DNA of 64,000 bases from Schistocerca nitens (lineage: Eukaryota > Arthropoda > Insecta > Orthoptera > Acrididae), in NCBI RefSeq assembly GCF_023898315.1, contig NC_064615.1, positions 737,411,450 to 737,475,449 on the forward strand. The letters are read 5' to 3'. This document shows positions 1 through 11,366 of this stretch, piece by piece; position 1 is the stretch's first letter; the number at the start of each line of letters is the position of its first letter. The notes beneath the pieces were generated by a model, which made no database searches, had not been told where the DNA came from, and saw nothing but the letters and a program-made list of their open reading frames with translations. The position numbers and the translations under genes were made by a program.

Positions 1-189
1 GTGTATGAGAAATCGGTTGAAAACTTTCCTCATGTCAGCACGTTGTAGGTGTCGCCACCGGCGCCAGCCTTGTGTGAATGCTCTGAGAAGCTAATCATTT
101 GCATATCACAGCATCTTCTTCCTGTCGGTTAAATTTCGCGTCTGTAGCACGTCATCTTCTTGGTGTAGCAATTTTAATGGTCAGTAGTG
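1..189 (-). mobile_element. Clipped end of a Tc1-like transposon (family L)
   Basis: This stretch is the reverse complement of the first 190 bases of the complete Tc1-like element at 28839-30298. It runs inward from the terminus (CAGTAGTG at 182-189) through the same untranslated leader. The rest of the element lies off the left edge, so only the non-coding 5' end is present. The expected TA after the terminus reads CA, which suggests an old insertion. Confidence 0.85.
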
Positions 190-751
190 CAATTACGTGA
201 AGTAAGAATCTATTGTTTCCCTGTTATTCAACGTATATTTTATTTAATCATCGACACCAATAAGTGTTTTGCAGAAATATACCACATTCTCAAAAGTGCT
301 TCTGCTATCGTACTCATCATTTAAAGTCTTTAAGATAGTGCCTGCAGATTTTATTTAATTGCAATCTTTCATTTATAAATTTGGTTGGTTTGTGGGATTA
401 AAGGGACCAGACTGCGACGGTCATCGGTCCCTTTATAAATTTCTACGTTACATTCGCAATTGCCGAGTGATAGGAACCTTCGACCATTCGATTCATGTGT
501 ATATTTATATTGTATACTGTAGACTCAGCAGGATTTGGCTTGTAATGCGGCAACTACCTTTCCCAGACCCTAGACAACGAAACCACCCAAAACTTTTAAT
601 ATTTCATCTCTGAGTCCGAGGGTACGCAGTTGAGGGCGATTTCATCACATCATTATTATTGTGATACCCCGCATGCTGTACATTAGCAGAAGTGAGAACC
701 ATATTTTCAGATATTAAAAAACCATTCTTCTCTCATAATTGATTAGACTTT
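190..751. other. Gene-free stretch with a small hairpin repeat
   Basis: No coding region is supported. Around 380-434 a TTGGTTGGTTTGTGGG-type segment leads into a 9-bp stem (AAAGGGACC at 400-408, GGTCCCTTT at 426-434). It resembles a dispersed repeat I associate with orthopteran genomes, but I see only one copy here and cannot define its ends. Confidence 0.35.
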
Positions 752-926
752 TACAGCATTACTTCCGCACACATTCCATACGTGACCACCTGTTTAAAGC
801 CTGAGTAATCACCTTTTGCACTGTGGACCGTTACTAGACGTGCAGGAAGAAAGTCGGTGAGGTTCTGGAAGGTATCGACAGGGATGTGGAGCCGTTCCGA
901 CTCCAGAGCCTTGGTCAGGTGCATTA

Positions 927-2794
927 TTTATTTTTATTTATTTATTTAACCTGATCACATTAGGGCCTTCAGGCCCTCTCTTACATCGGACCAGTGTTCC
1001 ACACATGCAGCATTTCAAGCATCAGAGCTACATCATGACAATAGTTTAAATAAGAAAATTAGATTACTCTAGTGACAATATGAATAAAGAGTAATGACTA
1101 AGACCTAATACAGTAAATGCTGGCAGTATTTTTACAACAGGCGCTATACATACAAATAATGATAAAAGCAATAATAATAACAGTAAAAAAAACTAATAAT
1201 AATGATAAACATGAGAAAAATAGGCAATAGTGATGAAGATTTTGCAGATGTACATTAATATCTTGGTGTGTAAAGTAGATGTTTGCTGGTATAGCGAGTT
1301 TTGGGGAAGGGAGATTTACGGAGGGGGAAAGAGGGAAGTAATGAGGTGAAGTGCATTCATGTACAGAGGAAGGCATTACTGTTGCTTAAGTAGATATGTC
1401 ATTAACTGTTTTTTTGAAGTCGGACATGTTTTTAAGTTCTCTAACATAACGAGGGAGGTTATTCCAGAGTCGGGTTCCCACTACTGTAAAGGACTTGGAG
1501 AAGGTGACTGAGCGATGCAGTGGAACAGAGAGTATTTTATTATAATGGGAACGTGTGTTTTTGTCATGTTGTTCTGACATAAGCGTTAAGTAGGAGGAGA
1601 GATATGAGGGACAGTGTACATTTATAAGGCAGTAGATGAGACAGAATGTATGGAAATCTCTGCGTTTGTCTGCACGCAGCCAGGACAATTTTGCATATGT
1701 TGGTGAAATGTGATCAAAAATTCGAGATATGTCGGACGCAGGTATTCATGACCAGTTCCAGACGTCGCGAATTTTCCTGAGAGAGACCTTGTAGGATAAT
1801 ATCGCTGTAGTCAATGATTGGGAGTATAAGCGTTTGTACTAATTTCTTTTTCAGATCGAAATGGAAGAGTTTTTTTATATTTTTGTAGGACATGAAGGGA
1901 TGCTGATGCTTTTTTGCACACTGCAGTTACGTGCTCTGTCCAATTTAGATTATCATCTATTATTACTCCCAAACTCTTTGCTGAGGGAGAGAAGTTAATA
2001 TTTGTTCCATTTGGGATAAGACATGGTACGGATTCCCGATGTTTTGGGCTAATGATCTTAGAGTGACCAACAAGTACCGCTTGGGTTTTAGATGGGTTTA
2101 GTTTTCGTCCTATGACCTGTGCCCAGGTCAGTATTAAAATTTTCAATAGCTTTCTTAAGATTGCTTGGTTTCGCACTTAGATACAACTGAAGGTCATCAG
2201 CATACATATGATATTTGCAATAGGTCAGAACCGATGACACATCATTGACACACAGAGAGAAGAGTATAAGACCTAATACTGAGGCTTGGGGAATGCCTGA
2301 CACTACCTGCTGCCATTGTGATTTTATAATCCCGGACAGGACGCGTTGCTGACGAGACGTCATGTATGAGCGAAACCATTGGACTGCACTTGGTAAGAAA
2401 TCTAGACCGCTAAGTTTGGCTAGTAAGATGTCAAAGTCGACAGTATCAAATGCTTTGCTGAAATCTAAGAAGCAAATGATAGTCGCTTCTTGTCTGTCCA
2501 TGGCAAGTTTCAGGTCATCTGTCACCTTTATCAGTGCGGTTGTTGTGCATCGATGTTTACGGAAATCTGATTGGTATTCGTCTAGTAGGTTGTTAGTAGT
2601 TAGGTAGTTCGTGAGCGGGTAATGGATTATATATTCTAAGCCCTTTGATAGCGCAGGAAGAAGGCAGATGGAGTGGTAGTCAGAGGGTGCTGAGGCGATG
2701 TCCTTTTTAGGCAGTGGCTTAATTTGTCCTAGTTTTCAGGCCTCAGGGAAAACACTTGTGATTAATGTCTGTTATAGAGGGCAGTAGTTGATTG
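927..2794 (-). mobile_element. 5'-truncated LINE (CR1/Jockey-like) inside element A
   Basis: On the minus strand this element ends in a (TAAA)n-like tail (seen as TTTATTTATTTATTTAA near 930-949) and begins abruptly inside reverse transcriptase near 2794. ATTA occurs at both edges (923-926 and 2795-2798) and may be the target duplication. The flanking sequences rejoin into element A, which shows the insertion clearly. The length is 1.87 kb. Confidence 0.85.
1386..2525 (-). pseudogene. LINE reverse transcriptase and C-terminal region
   Basis: The piece at 2088-2525 contains the reverse-transcriptase blocks CFLDFSKAFDTVDFDILL, VVSGIPQASVLGLILFSLCV and the catalytic box MYADDLQLYLS. The piece at 1811-2176 continues with the thumb region (LNPSKTQAVLVG, KSLGVIIDDNLNW). 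The piece at 1386-1688 carries the usual LINE C-terminal signature VGTRLWNNLPRYVRELKN. The enzyme would copy its own RNA at a nicked target. The reading frame shifts between the three pieces and the 5' part with the endonuclease is missing, so this is a dead copy. The YADDxQLY box favours the CR1/Jockey group. Finer placement needs a phylogeny. Confidence 0.85.
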
Positions 2795-2847
2795 ATTAGG
2801 TTTCTCGGTTGAGCATCCATTGCGCGAACAGCCCGATCGAGTTCGTC

Positions 2848-3680
2848 TCACAGATACTCGATTGAGTCTAAGTCCGGGCAGTTTGATGACCAAGGGACTA
2901 CGGCAAACTCATCCTGGTGCTCTTTGAACCACCCACGTACACTGCGAGCTGTGTGACTGTCCTGGTGGTAGATCCCATCATACCGAGGGAAAAAAACGCC
3001 ATGTAGAGGTGGACATGGATCCCGAGAACAGATGCATAGTTGTGTTGATCCACTGTGCCTTCCAGAATGACGAGATCGCCCAAGGAATGCTACGAAAACA
3101 TTCTCCAAGCTATACCACTGCCTCCTCCGGCCTGCACCCTTCCAGCGATTCTTGCAAGATGTATGTTTTCAGACGTTTCACGCCGTGCACGCCAACGGCC
3201 ATCTGTCCCATGGAGCATAAAACATGGACGTCTTATTGCGGTATTGGTGTGCAAAGTTGTTCTTTTGTCGCCGATTAACAGCAGTTAGCCTGCTACGGAG
3301 GCCCTTACAATCGTTGAGGAAACACTATTGGTAGCCTCTTGGTTCACCTGGACGGTCAGCTGCTACAGAGTTGCACGTCTATTCATGCGTACACATCTCC
3401 ACAGCCGCCTTACACCACTGTCATCTATGGTCGACGGTACACTACAGTCGCCTCAGTGCGGATTTTCGATGACGTCATATTCCAGAGCACAGCACACCTT
3501 TATCACAGCGGCACATGAACAGTTTACAAACTTAGCCGTTTCGGAAATGCTTCCACCCTTTGCCTGACAGCCAATAATCATGCCTCTGCGGACGTCAAAT
3601 AAATCGCTCCGCTCCAGCATTACGACAAATACTGCACAATTTTCCGCCTCCCCCCCCCCTCCGACACGCATTATATACAC
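2848..3680 (-). pseudogene. Tc1-like transposase of element A, decayed
   Basis: Minus-strand translation gives an N-terminal DNA-binding stretch containing RSDLFDVRRGMIIGCQAKGG followed by SISETAKFVNCS, typical of the Tc1 helix-turn-helix that binds the terminal repeats. Downstream pieces carry the family context HTARSVRGWFKEHQDEFAVV and WSSNCPDLDSIEYL, the region of the last catalytic acidic residue of the DDE nuclease. The frame is lost several times between these blocks, so no functional transposase is encoded. Its 3' end is cut off by the LINE insertion at 2794. The family assignment is secure. Catalytic activity can be excluded. Confidence 0.8.
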
Positions 3681-4895
3681 TGAAGACCCAAAAACTCTGT
3701 TAAACCTGCCTAATATCGTGTGGGACCCTCACGAGAACGCAGAAGTGCCACGACACGACGTGGCATGGACTGGACTAATGTCTGAAGTAGTGCTGGAGGG
3801 AACTGACACCATGAATCCTGCAGGGCTGTCCATAAATCCGTAAGAGTACGAGGAGTGGAGATCTCTTCTCGACAGCACGTTGCAGGGCATTCCAGATATG
3901 CTCAACAATGTTCATGTCTGGGGAGTTTGGTAGCTTGCGGAAGTGTTTAAACTGAGAAGAGTGTTACTGCACGCGCTCTTTAGCAATTCTGGTCTTGTGG
4001 GGTGTCTCATTGTCCTGCTGGAATTGCTCAAGTACGTCGGAATGCACAACTGACATGAATGGATGCAGGTGATCAGACAGGATGCTTACCTACGTGCCAC
4101 TTGTCAGAGTCGTATCTAGACGTGTCAGGGGTCCCATATCACTCCAACTGCAAACGCTCCACACCATTACAGAGCCTCCACCAGCTTTAACAGTCCCCTG
4201 CTGACATGCAGGGGCCATCGATTCATGAGGTTATCTCCATACCCGTACACATCCATCCGCTAGATACAATTTGAAACGAGACTCGTCCTACTAGGCAACA
4301 TGTTTTCTGTCATCAACAGTCCAATGTCGGTGCTGACGGGCCTAGGCGAGGCGTAAAGCTTTGTGTTGTGCAGTCATCAAGAATACACGAGTGGGCCTTC
4401 CGCTCCGAAACCCCATATCGATGATGTTTCGTTCAATGGTTCGCACGCTGACACTTGTTGATGGCCCAGCTTTGAAATCTGGAGCAATTTGCGGAAGGGT
4501 TGCATTTCTGTCACGTTGAACGATTCTCTTCAGTCGTCGTTGGTCTCGTTCTTGCAGGATCTTTTTCAGGCCACAGGTAAGTCGGAGATTTGATGTTTTA
4601 CCAGATTCCGGATATTCACGCTCCACTCGTGAAATGGTCGTACGGGAAAATCCCCACTTCATCGCTACCTCGGAGTTGATATGTCCCATTGCTCGTGCTC
4701 CGACTGTAACACCACGTTCAAACTCACTTAAATCTTGATAACTTGCCGTTGTATCAGCATTAACCGATCTAACAACTGAACCACACTCTTGTTGTCTTAT
4801 ATAGGCGTTGCCGACCGCAGCGCCGTATTCTGCCTGTTTACATACCTCTGTATTTGAGTAAGCATGCCTATACCAGTTTCTTTCGCGCTTCAGTG
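3678..4895 (-). mobile_element. Tc1-like transposon B1, inserted in element A
   Basis: The 1,218-bp element begins CACTGAAGAC and ends GCGCTTCAGTG, giving inverted termini. TA flanks both sides (3676-3677 and 4896-4897), which is the standard Tc1/mariner target duplication. A second copy of the same family, B2, lies at 41981-43195 in the opposite orientation. Removing B1 restores element A across the junction. Confidence 0.9.
4342..4744 (-). pseudogene. Tc1-like transposase of B1, N-terminal half
   Basis: Minus-strand translation gives SEFERGVTVGARAMGHINSE, then FSRTTISRVEREY and RDQRRLKRIVQRDRNATLPQ. These are the paired helix-turn-helix motifs with which Tc1 transposases bind their termini. 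The open frame extends upstream into element A's terminus, but that part is not homologous to transposase. The catalytic half should lie at about 3700-4340. It is recognisable only in scattered frames, so the copy is inactive. Confidence 0.8.
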
Positions 4896-4995
4896 TACCT
4901 TCCACTGTCAGTGCTGCCACCTGCCGTCCATAAATGGCTATTGGATGTTGAAGTCGAACATAGGTGGTGGCCACATTATGTGGCTGGACCGTGTA

Positions 4996-5713
4996 TAAGG
5001 CCCAATTTTGTTAGTACCACTTACCACAAATGACGTAATGCATGACAAGCAGAAATCAAAGCAGAGGGAGATAGACCAACAGGGTCCGAAACTTTATCAC
5101 ACATAACTGAAAATTTTTCTTTTTTTTTGTGACAGCATTGCGGCATTTAAAGATACTTTTGCGTAGGTTCAGAGTACATTTTCTGTTTAACAGTAGTTAT
5201 ATTGCCCTGTTGAATTGGAAGATAAAGACGTGTGCTAAAGCTGGATCTAAGGCTTACGACTGTTTAACGATTATTGGTTTGGTTCTCTTAACAGATTTAA
5301 TGTTGTTTTTAGATGTCTTTCCACACAACTATAGGCGAGAGTCATGCTGGTTCTCTGTTTCCGTCTCAGAAACGTAACACTTAACAGCCAAAATATGGAA
5401 ACACACGAAACAAAATGTTTGATGCAGAAGGAGCATCTAGCCACAGAATCGAAATAAAACCAATCACCAAGTCTCTGACCACCCATCACTAACGGCTTCT
5501 GCCACAGGTGGAAAAAATGCTGAAGAACTTGTTCCTATTTAAAATGTTATTGGCAAAGAGATTAGGTGAGCACATTATTTTTAACAATAAACTTTATTTC
5601 AATCAGTGCCCGCATAAACTATTTTATAGTTGCTGTGTCCGTTGTCATTTAGGCTACACATACATATGCAGTGGGCGCCACACTGCAGGCCGTCTCCAGA
5701 GTGGCGCCACATT
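4996..5713. other. No recognisable feature
   Basis: The sequence between elements A and C holds only short open frames of random composition. A GTGGCGCCAC-type inverted motif near 5650-5710 sits just outside element C, but I cannot assign it. Confidence 0.5.
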
Positions 5714-6918
5714 CACTGACGGAAAAAAATCTCAACAACAAGATGTTGTGCGACGTAAACGAAAGTTGGCGGGCGTATTTCTTCATCTAACAGATGAGGT
5801 TTATTCAAGTTTCGCGCCAGTCGCAAAAGAGCGGCGCTGGTAGCGCCACTATGAGGACGCAAATCAGGTTCGCTTTAAATATACGCTGTAACGGTCGTGC
5901 GCGTTGGTTACCTTTAAGTTGACGTCAGTCAAGAACGCCTTTAAGGCGATAAAGACGCCATTATCAGCATCTCACTGTGTTTGAACGAGGTCGTGTAATA
6001 GGACTACGAGAAGCTGAATATTGCAGGAAGATTTGGCAGAAATGCAGCTACTGTACATGATAGCTGGCAGCGGTGTATGCGAGAACGTGCGGTCAAGAAG
6101 AGTGGGCTCCGGATGGCCAAGTGGCACCAGCCGAGAGAAGGCTATCACGTTCGGCATATGGCTTTGGCGCAACGTACTGCATTTGTAGCAGCAATCTGGG
6201 CAGCAAACGGCACCACAGTGACACAACGAACTGTTACAAATCGGTTACTTCAAGGACAGCTCCGAGCCAGACGTCCTGTAGCATGCATTCCACTGACCCC
6301 AAATCACCACTATTTGCGACTTCAGTGGAGTCAACCTAGAGCACATGGGAGGGCAGGGTGGAGGTTGTGTTTTCTGATGAAAGACGATTCTGCCTCGCCG
6401 CCAGTGATGCCCATATGTTGGTTAGAAGAAGGCCAGCTGAGCGCCTGCAACCAACCTGTCTGCGGGCTGTACACACTGGACCTAAACCTGGAGCTATGGT
6501 CTGTGGTACGATTTCGGAAGTCAGCAGGAACACTCTCGTGGTTATCCCACGTACCCAGACTGCAGATTTGTACCTCAGTCTGGTGATTCGACCTGCTGTG
6601 CTGTCATTCGTCAGCAGCAAACCAGGGGATGTTTTAAAACAGCACAAAGCTCCCCCACACACCATCGTTGTAGCCCGATATGCTCTACACTGCGTGGACA
6701 TATTGCCTTGGCCTCCTCGATCGCCAGATCTGTCTTAAGCAGAGCACATATGGGACATCATCAGACGACAATTCCAGCGTCATGCACAAACAGCATTAGC
6801 CGTCCCTATGTTGACCGAGCATATGGAACAGGCATGAAACTCCATCCCAGAAATCGGCATCTAGCACCTGTCAACACAATGCATTATTTTCTGGTGTTGC
6901 GATTTTTTTCCGTCACTG
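5714..6918 (+). mobile_element. Tc1-like transposon C
   Basis: The 1,205-bp element has inverted termini of about 25 bp: CACTGACGGAAAAAAATC at the left, and the complement of CAGTGACGGAAAAAAATC at the right. TA follows the right end (6919-6920). The left flank reads TT, a decayed target site. It encodes one broken transposase on the plus strand. Confidence 0.9.
5960..6880 (+). pseudogene. Tc1-like transposase of element C
   Basis: The N-terminal part near 5970-6010 reads as a Tc1 HTH start (TVFERGRVIGLREAEY). The segment 6077-6370 continues with the linker (TQRTVTNRLLQGQLRARRP, YLRLQWSQ). The segment 6358-6738 carries the first catalytic aspartate in VVFSDERRF and the C-terminal PWPPRSPDLS motif, followed after an in-frame stop by AEHIWDII with the final glutamate. 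At least one frameshift near 6370 and one stop near 6737 break the gene. The enzyme would cut and paste its own element. It is inactive as written. Confidence 0.85.
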
Positions 6919-7027
6919 TAATTCCAATATTGTTTCATTCTTTATTTAGGCTTCTAACGCTTCTCAAAATAAAGTTGTGTCCAGCTTTTCCGACTGTAAG
7001 AGCTAGGTGCAGCGATTTAAATAGATA

Positions 7028-8406
7028 CCGGTAAGCCAAAACTTTATGTCCACCAATATGACAGTCTGAGGGTCAACCTTTGCAATGTAAAACTGCTTCA
7101 GTTCAGCGCGTCATGGATTCGACAAGTCCTTAATAGGCTTCTAAACGTATGTGGCACCAGATGTGTATACACAGGCCGGTGGTTTGTGGGCGCGGAGCTA
7201 GTGCTCGATAGCTTCAAAGCTGTTCAGATCAGGCGAATTTGGTGACTATCATGCTCCTCAAACTACAGTAGGATGCTTTCGACCGTACGATGTGAACAGT
7301 TACCCAGCTGGAAGACGGCGTTGTCATCTGGGAAGACATGGAGCATGAAGGGAGTCATATCTCGATGACTCTGTGCTCACTGCAATGATGACTGACGGTC
7401 TAGTTGAGCCAACGTGGAACACGGCGGAGCCCCATGTTCGCCAATGTGCACTGATCGGTGTGCTCCGAAACACTCGTCCTTGCACTAACTTTGTACTCTA
7501 CACTCTGGCACAGATGGCCCCTGTCCTGCTTTTCAGGGCAGACAAGCCTCCGATCTCCGTTTTCTATGATGAGGCGTCGACGTCCAACACTATGTCGCCT
7601 GCTCCTGGTTTCACCGTCCTTCCGCCTCTTTCCATAGTTGCTCACGACACTAGCAAGCGACCAGCGTTCCAGCTTTGTCGTTTCTGAGGTGCTTGTCCCC
7701 AGGCGTCGGATAGCGAAAATCTGATCTTTCTCGAAGTTGCTTACGTCAATCGGTTACCCTCCTTTGCAGCGCGTATCGTCGCTAGAATGGTTCCCCTACA
7801 CACCACCTGGCTTCTGGAGATCTCTGGATCTCGTTCCTTTCGTAGTTCTGGCACTCGCAGCGCCTTGCTTACTTAACTGCTCTTTTCGTTCGGTTTTTAA
7901 TTCCGCTCTTTTTTGTGTATCTCTTGTTATACCACTGCCCTTTATTGCGTGCTTTATTCACGCGATACGTCCGGCCACCTTGTGGTCGGGCGCCAATGTA
8001 TGTGGTTGTCCAGATTGGCTATTAATGGATTTTCAGACCTCTGCGGCTCTTCATAGAAGTGGCTAGCGGTGTGTTTGATGCGGTCTTTTAACATAGGAAC
8101 GCCAGCTTGCTCGTGTAGCTCCCTAGTGGGGAAGCGCGTGGGTAGGTGAAGAGCAAACTGGAGATCTTTGTTCTGCACTTGCTGAAGTTTTTCAATGTGG
8201 ATGTTGGCAGCGTTGTCCCAGATCGTAGAAGCGTACTCTGTAAAGAGCCTAGTAAGAGCCGGATATAGTGTTAATGCACACTGGGTGGATAGCGTTCGTC
8301 TCTGTGCCGTTTATGGACTGCCCTTGCCGTGACACACGCCCTTGGTGCCACCAGGTGGCGTTCCGTCGCTCGGTGGGCAGTGAGCATCATGTTTTGGCTC
8401 TTCAGT
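7028..8406 (-). mobile_element. Tc1-like transposon D, split by a Jockey LINE fragment
   Basis: Element D lies on the minus strand in two pieces, about 7028-7800 and 8287-8406. Its termini are related inverted repeats (AGCCAAAACTTTATG near 7034-7048, and CATGTTTTGGCT near the right end). The larger piece contains a degraded transposase on the minus strand, including the HTH region around 7400-7750. The interior break at 7800-8286 is filled by a LINE fragment. Confidence 0.75.
7803..8286 (-). mobile_element. Jockey-clade LINE 3' fragment inside element D
   Basis: Minus-strand translation from about 8270 to 7954 gives ALTRLFTEYASTIWDNAANI, then LQQVQNKDLQFALHLPTRFP and TRELHEQAGVPMLKDRIKHT, followed by SENPLI. 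This order (TY.S..W, LQ.VQNK.LR.AL.AP, TR.LHE..G) is the conserved C-terminal domain after reverse transcriptase in Jockey-type LINEs. Only this terminal part is present. The element is therefore a strongly 5'-truncated insertion, and its exact ends are uncertain by about 10 bp. Confidence 0.75.
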
Positions 8407-8664
8407 ATGTGTCAAACCCTCTTCGCAAGCTTTCTTCCAGTGCTCCCACTCTAGTATTTTCTACCCAATTTTGAGGTGCAGCACGTCGCACGAAAACGTG
8501 TACATACAGATCATTGTACTTAAACGTAGTTGTGCGTCTGTACATAGTTCAGTCATTCAGTCTGCACAACATTCGCCCCCTCACTTTAACAGGGATTATC
8601 GTTCTCCACTGTGAAGATATTGTTTTCCTATCTTGATGATTCTATCCTTTTTAGATGTAGATTC

Positions 8665-9150
8665 TGTGGTGTCACCGCCAGACACCACACTTCCTAGGTG
8701 GTAGCCTTTAAATCGGCCGCGGTCCGTTAGTATACGTCGGACCCGCGTGTCGCCACTATCAGTGATTGCAGACCGAGCGCCGCCACACGGCAGGTCTAGA
8801 GAGACGTCCTAGCACTCGCCCCAGTTGTACAGCCGACTTTGCTAGCGATGGTTCACTGACAAATTACGCTCTCATTTGCCGAGACGATAGTTAGCATAGC
8901 CTTCAGCTACGTCATTTGCTACGACCTAGCAAGGCGCCATTATCAATTGCTATTTATCTTGTGATGCATGTACCGTCAGACCGATGTTCACCAATTATGG
9001 ATTAAAGTTAAGTATTCCAGAAGCTACGCACTATTTTTGCTACTATAAAGACCTTGTCCTCTTCCAGACCTCACGCCATCCTGCGTGAGCTTAAACGCGT
9101 GCCCTTCGGCCTCCCGTCCTAGTGGATTGGCTGTCTTGCCAGTCCACAAA
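8665..9150. repeat. Solo LTR of a Gypsy-type retrotransposon (fossil)
   Basis: The 486-bp unit begins TGTGGTGTCACC and is flanked by an exact 6-bp repeat, AGATTC, at 8659-8664 and 9151-9156. No internal region accompanies it, which fits recombination between two LTRs. I recognise it as a common LTR type of locust genomes. That identification is from memory. The matching flanks suggest a fairly recent insertion. Confidence 0.75.
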
Positions 9151-9276
9151 AGATTCCATCTATGAAAAGTTGTTTGACAAGGAGAACATGTTAAGTTTTA
9201 ACAAATATTAAAAAAGGAGATCACCATTCTGCTGAATCAGTACAGAAACCATAGAGAACCTGTGCCAGACATTGGG

Positions 9277-9478
9277 GCCGGCCAGTGTGGCCGAGCGGTT
9301 CTAGGCGCTTCAGTCTGGAACCGCGCGACCGCTACGGTCGCAGGTTCGAATCCTGACTCTGGCATGGATGTGTGTGATGTCGTTAGGTTAGTTAGGTTTA
9401 AGTAGTTCTAAGTTCTAGGGGACTGACGACCTCAGATGTTAAGTCCCATAGTGCTCAGAGCCATTTGAACCAACTGAA
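9277..9478 (+). mobile_element. tRNA-derived SINE
   Basis: The 202-bp insert is flanked by a perfect 12-bp target duplication, CCAGACATTGGG, at 9265-9276 and 9479-9490. The 5' head carries RNA polymerase III promoter boxes: A box TGGCCGAGCGG at 9288-9298 and B box GGTTCGAATCC at 9343-9353. The body ends in CTCAGAGCCATTTGAACCAA. It would be mobilised by a LINE reverse transcriptase. Other copies lie at 15028, 29850 and 40110. Confidence 0.95.
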
Positions 9479-9746
9479 CCAGACATTGGGCCAAAAATAA
9501 ATTTTAATTTTTTTACCAATATAAATGTTAACATGGATCATTCGAGTACAGTTAAAAAACTACACTGCTACCAACCGGTCATATTTTAATGTGGGTATTA
9601 TTTACACCTCATGAAGTACAGTGTCAGAGTACTTCTGAAAAGTTTCAGACGTGCATGATTACTTTGCCTTCTTATAATCCTAGTAGACAACAAATCATCG
9701 AAACTCTGAAATGAGTAGCTTTTGTGTAGGTGCTCGTGTTTGTATA

Positions 9747-11253
9747 CACTGCTGGAAAAAAATTGTACAGCTGGAAAGATTATGTCGATTTTTTTCCGAC
9801 GACAGCCCTTATTTATTTATTTATTTATTTCATCAACAGTACAGAGTAACCCACCGCCTTGAAATGTAAGGTGGGTCGGATGCTTCTGAATCCAACAGCA
9901 AAACACTTCTCAGTATTACAGTGTTATTGGTATACAACTGTAAATGCATTTTTAAATAATTTTAAATAATATAAAGAACGACGGCACATGTCACCTGTAG
10001 ATGCACTACCAATGGTTTCAACGTCGTCCTCCAACAGATAGCATAGTGGCATAGCTACTAGAGTGCCATCTGTTACTGCCCTTTTATAGGGAATGGTCAG
10101 AGCCAGAAGACTCACTGTGTTGCAAATGTGTGAAGCAAGCAAACAACATGCCACAGAGACACAAACTCTTGCTTCCGACGGCCAACTGAGGGTATTGGAA
10201 AGGAGTGAAATCGTGACTTTCCAAGCGGCGGGATGGTCCTTTCGGACAAGTTTCACATAAGTTGGACTTGCTGCGTCAGTTGTGCAACAATATTGGTATT
10301 AGTGGCCAATTGAACATTCTCACACACGTACACGAGTTTCTGGACGTCCACGCAGCACAGACGCCCGCCAGAATCGTCGTATTGTAATGGCAGCAGTGGC
10401 AGCACAGGTAAGAGGTCTTGTAAGCCCAGATCTGTCAACACCAGCTGTTGCAAACCGGTTACCCGCAATGGGACTACAGGCACGCACACCTCTAGCCCCT
10501 CTTCCAGTCATGCCACGGCAATGACGTGCACGGCTCGCCTTGAAGATTGAATGGCCATGGTCTTCAGCGATGGAAGCAGATTCGGCCCGCATGCAAGTGA
10601 TGGTTGTTTGCGCGTACGACATACACCTGGTGAGCACTGTCTCACCGTGGAGTCCATTCGTCCACGACAGACTTGCCCCATCCCAGGCCTATGGTGTAAT
10701 GAGCTGGAACTCTTGTTCACCTTTGGCGTTCCTGGAAGGGACGCTAACCAGTGCTCGGTACGTGCAGAATGGTGTTAGGGCTATCCTCTTGCCGTTCATA
10801 CAACAGGCGCGTGATGTGTTGTTCCAGCAGGATAATGCTCGCGCACACACTGACCGTCAAACTCAACGTGCAGCAACATCCCTAGCCAGCACAATATCCA
10901 GACTTGTCTCCAATTGAGCACGTGTGACATGTGTGACTGGTCAGTGAACAACTCTTATAGAACTACACGAACAGGTCAAGCAGGCGTGGCATAACGTATT
11001 CCAGAGCGGTATTCGCCGTCAGTAAGATCGCCTGGATGCCAGAGTCAGGGCCTGCATTGCCACCCATGGAGGCTGCGCCACGTACTAGTATGGGTTTTTC
11101 AGCATGAGTCGATATCTGATACTTCAGAGCCGCTTGTGCTATTGATCTTTAAATGTAATAATTTCCATGTATTCCTTATGCACTGTTGCAACAATAAATC
11201 TTGAGTGGATTGGAAACCTCTAAAAGGCTGTACTAATTTATTTTCCGGAGGTG
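9747..11253 (+). mobile_element. Tc1-like transposon E
   Basis: The 1,507-bp element is flanked by TA (9745-9746 and 11254-11255). Its termini are imperfect inverted repeats: CACTGCTGGAAAAAAATT at the left, and the complement of CACCTCCGGAAAATAAATT at the right. It carries a broken plus-strand transposase. A (TTTA)n run at 9807-9830, followed by about 130 bp of foreign-looking sequence, may be the tail of a short LINE insertion in the leader. Confidence 0.85.
10200..11060 (+). pseudogene. Tc1-like transposase of element E
   Basis: The catalytic half is visible in two plus-strand frames. VFSDGSRFGPHASDG (from 10560) holds the first catalytic aspartate. RDVLFQQDNARAHTDRQTQR (from 10812) holds the second. 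A decayed segment near 10905-10920 corresponds to the SPDLSPIEH region. Earlier sequence (10320-10520) matches the linker only in pieces. Frameshifts separate the blocks, so no complete enzyme is encoded. Confidence 0.8.
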
Positions 11254-11366
11254 TATATATAGATGGTCGGATGTCACTGTAACCCGCCATCGGCGGGATT
11301 GTAAATGACTGGATTTGCAGTTACCTGTGACAGGTAGGACGGTCACTGCAGTGCATTTGTGTTGCT

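Larger units (their letters stand above)
752..4995 (-). mobile_element. Tc1-like transposon A, split by a LINE and by transposon B1
   Basis: Three separated pieces read as one Tc1-like element on the minus strand: about 752-926, 2795-3677 and 4896-4995. The right terminus ends TGGCTGGACCGTGTA at 4981-4995. The left terminus is degenerate and its exact edge is uncertain (752-765). Translated pieces show an N-terminal helix-turn-helix region near 3453-3620 and the end of the DDE domain near 2848-3108. Without its two inserts the element would be about 1.2 kb, a normal Tc1 length. The LINE at 927-2794 and transposon B1 at 3678-4895 inserted later. Confidence 0.85.

Noticed and set aside
359-613. 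84-residue open frame
   Set aside because: It spans a hairpin repeat and has no homology that I recognise.
5508-5843. 111-residue frame before element C
   Set aside because: It crosses the left terminus of transposon C and has no domain.
9277-9360. Possible tRNA gene
   Set aside because: The tRNA-like head with A and B boxes is followed by a SINE body and flanked by a target duplication. The same unit recurs three more times, so it is a SINE and not a functional tRNA gene.
9798-9960. (TTTA)n run as proof of a LINE insertion in element E
   Set aside because: The tail-like run is suggestive, but no LINE coding sequence or target duplication can be seen, so it is mentioned only within element E.
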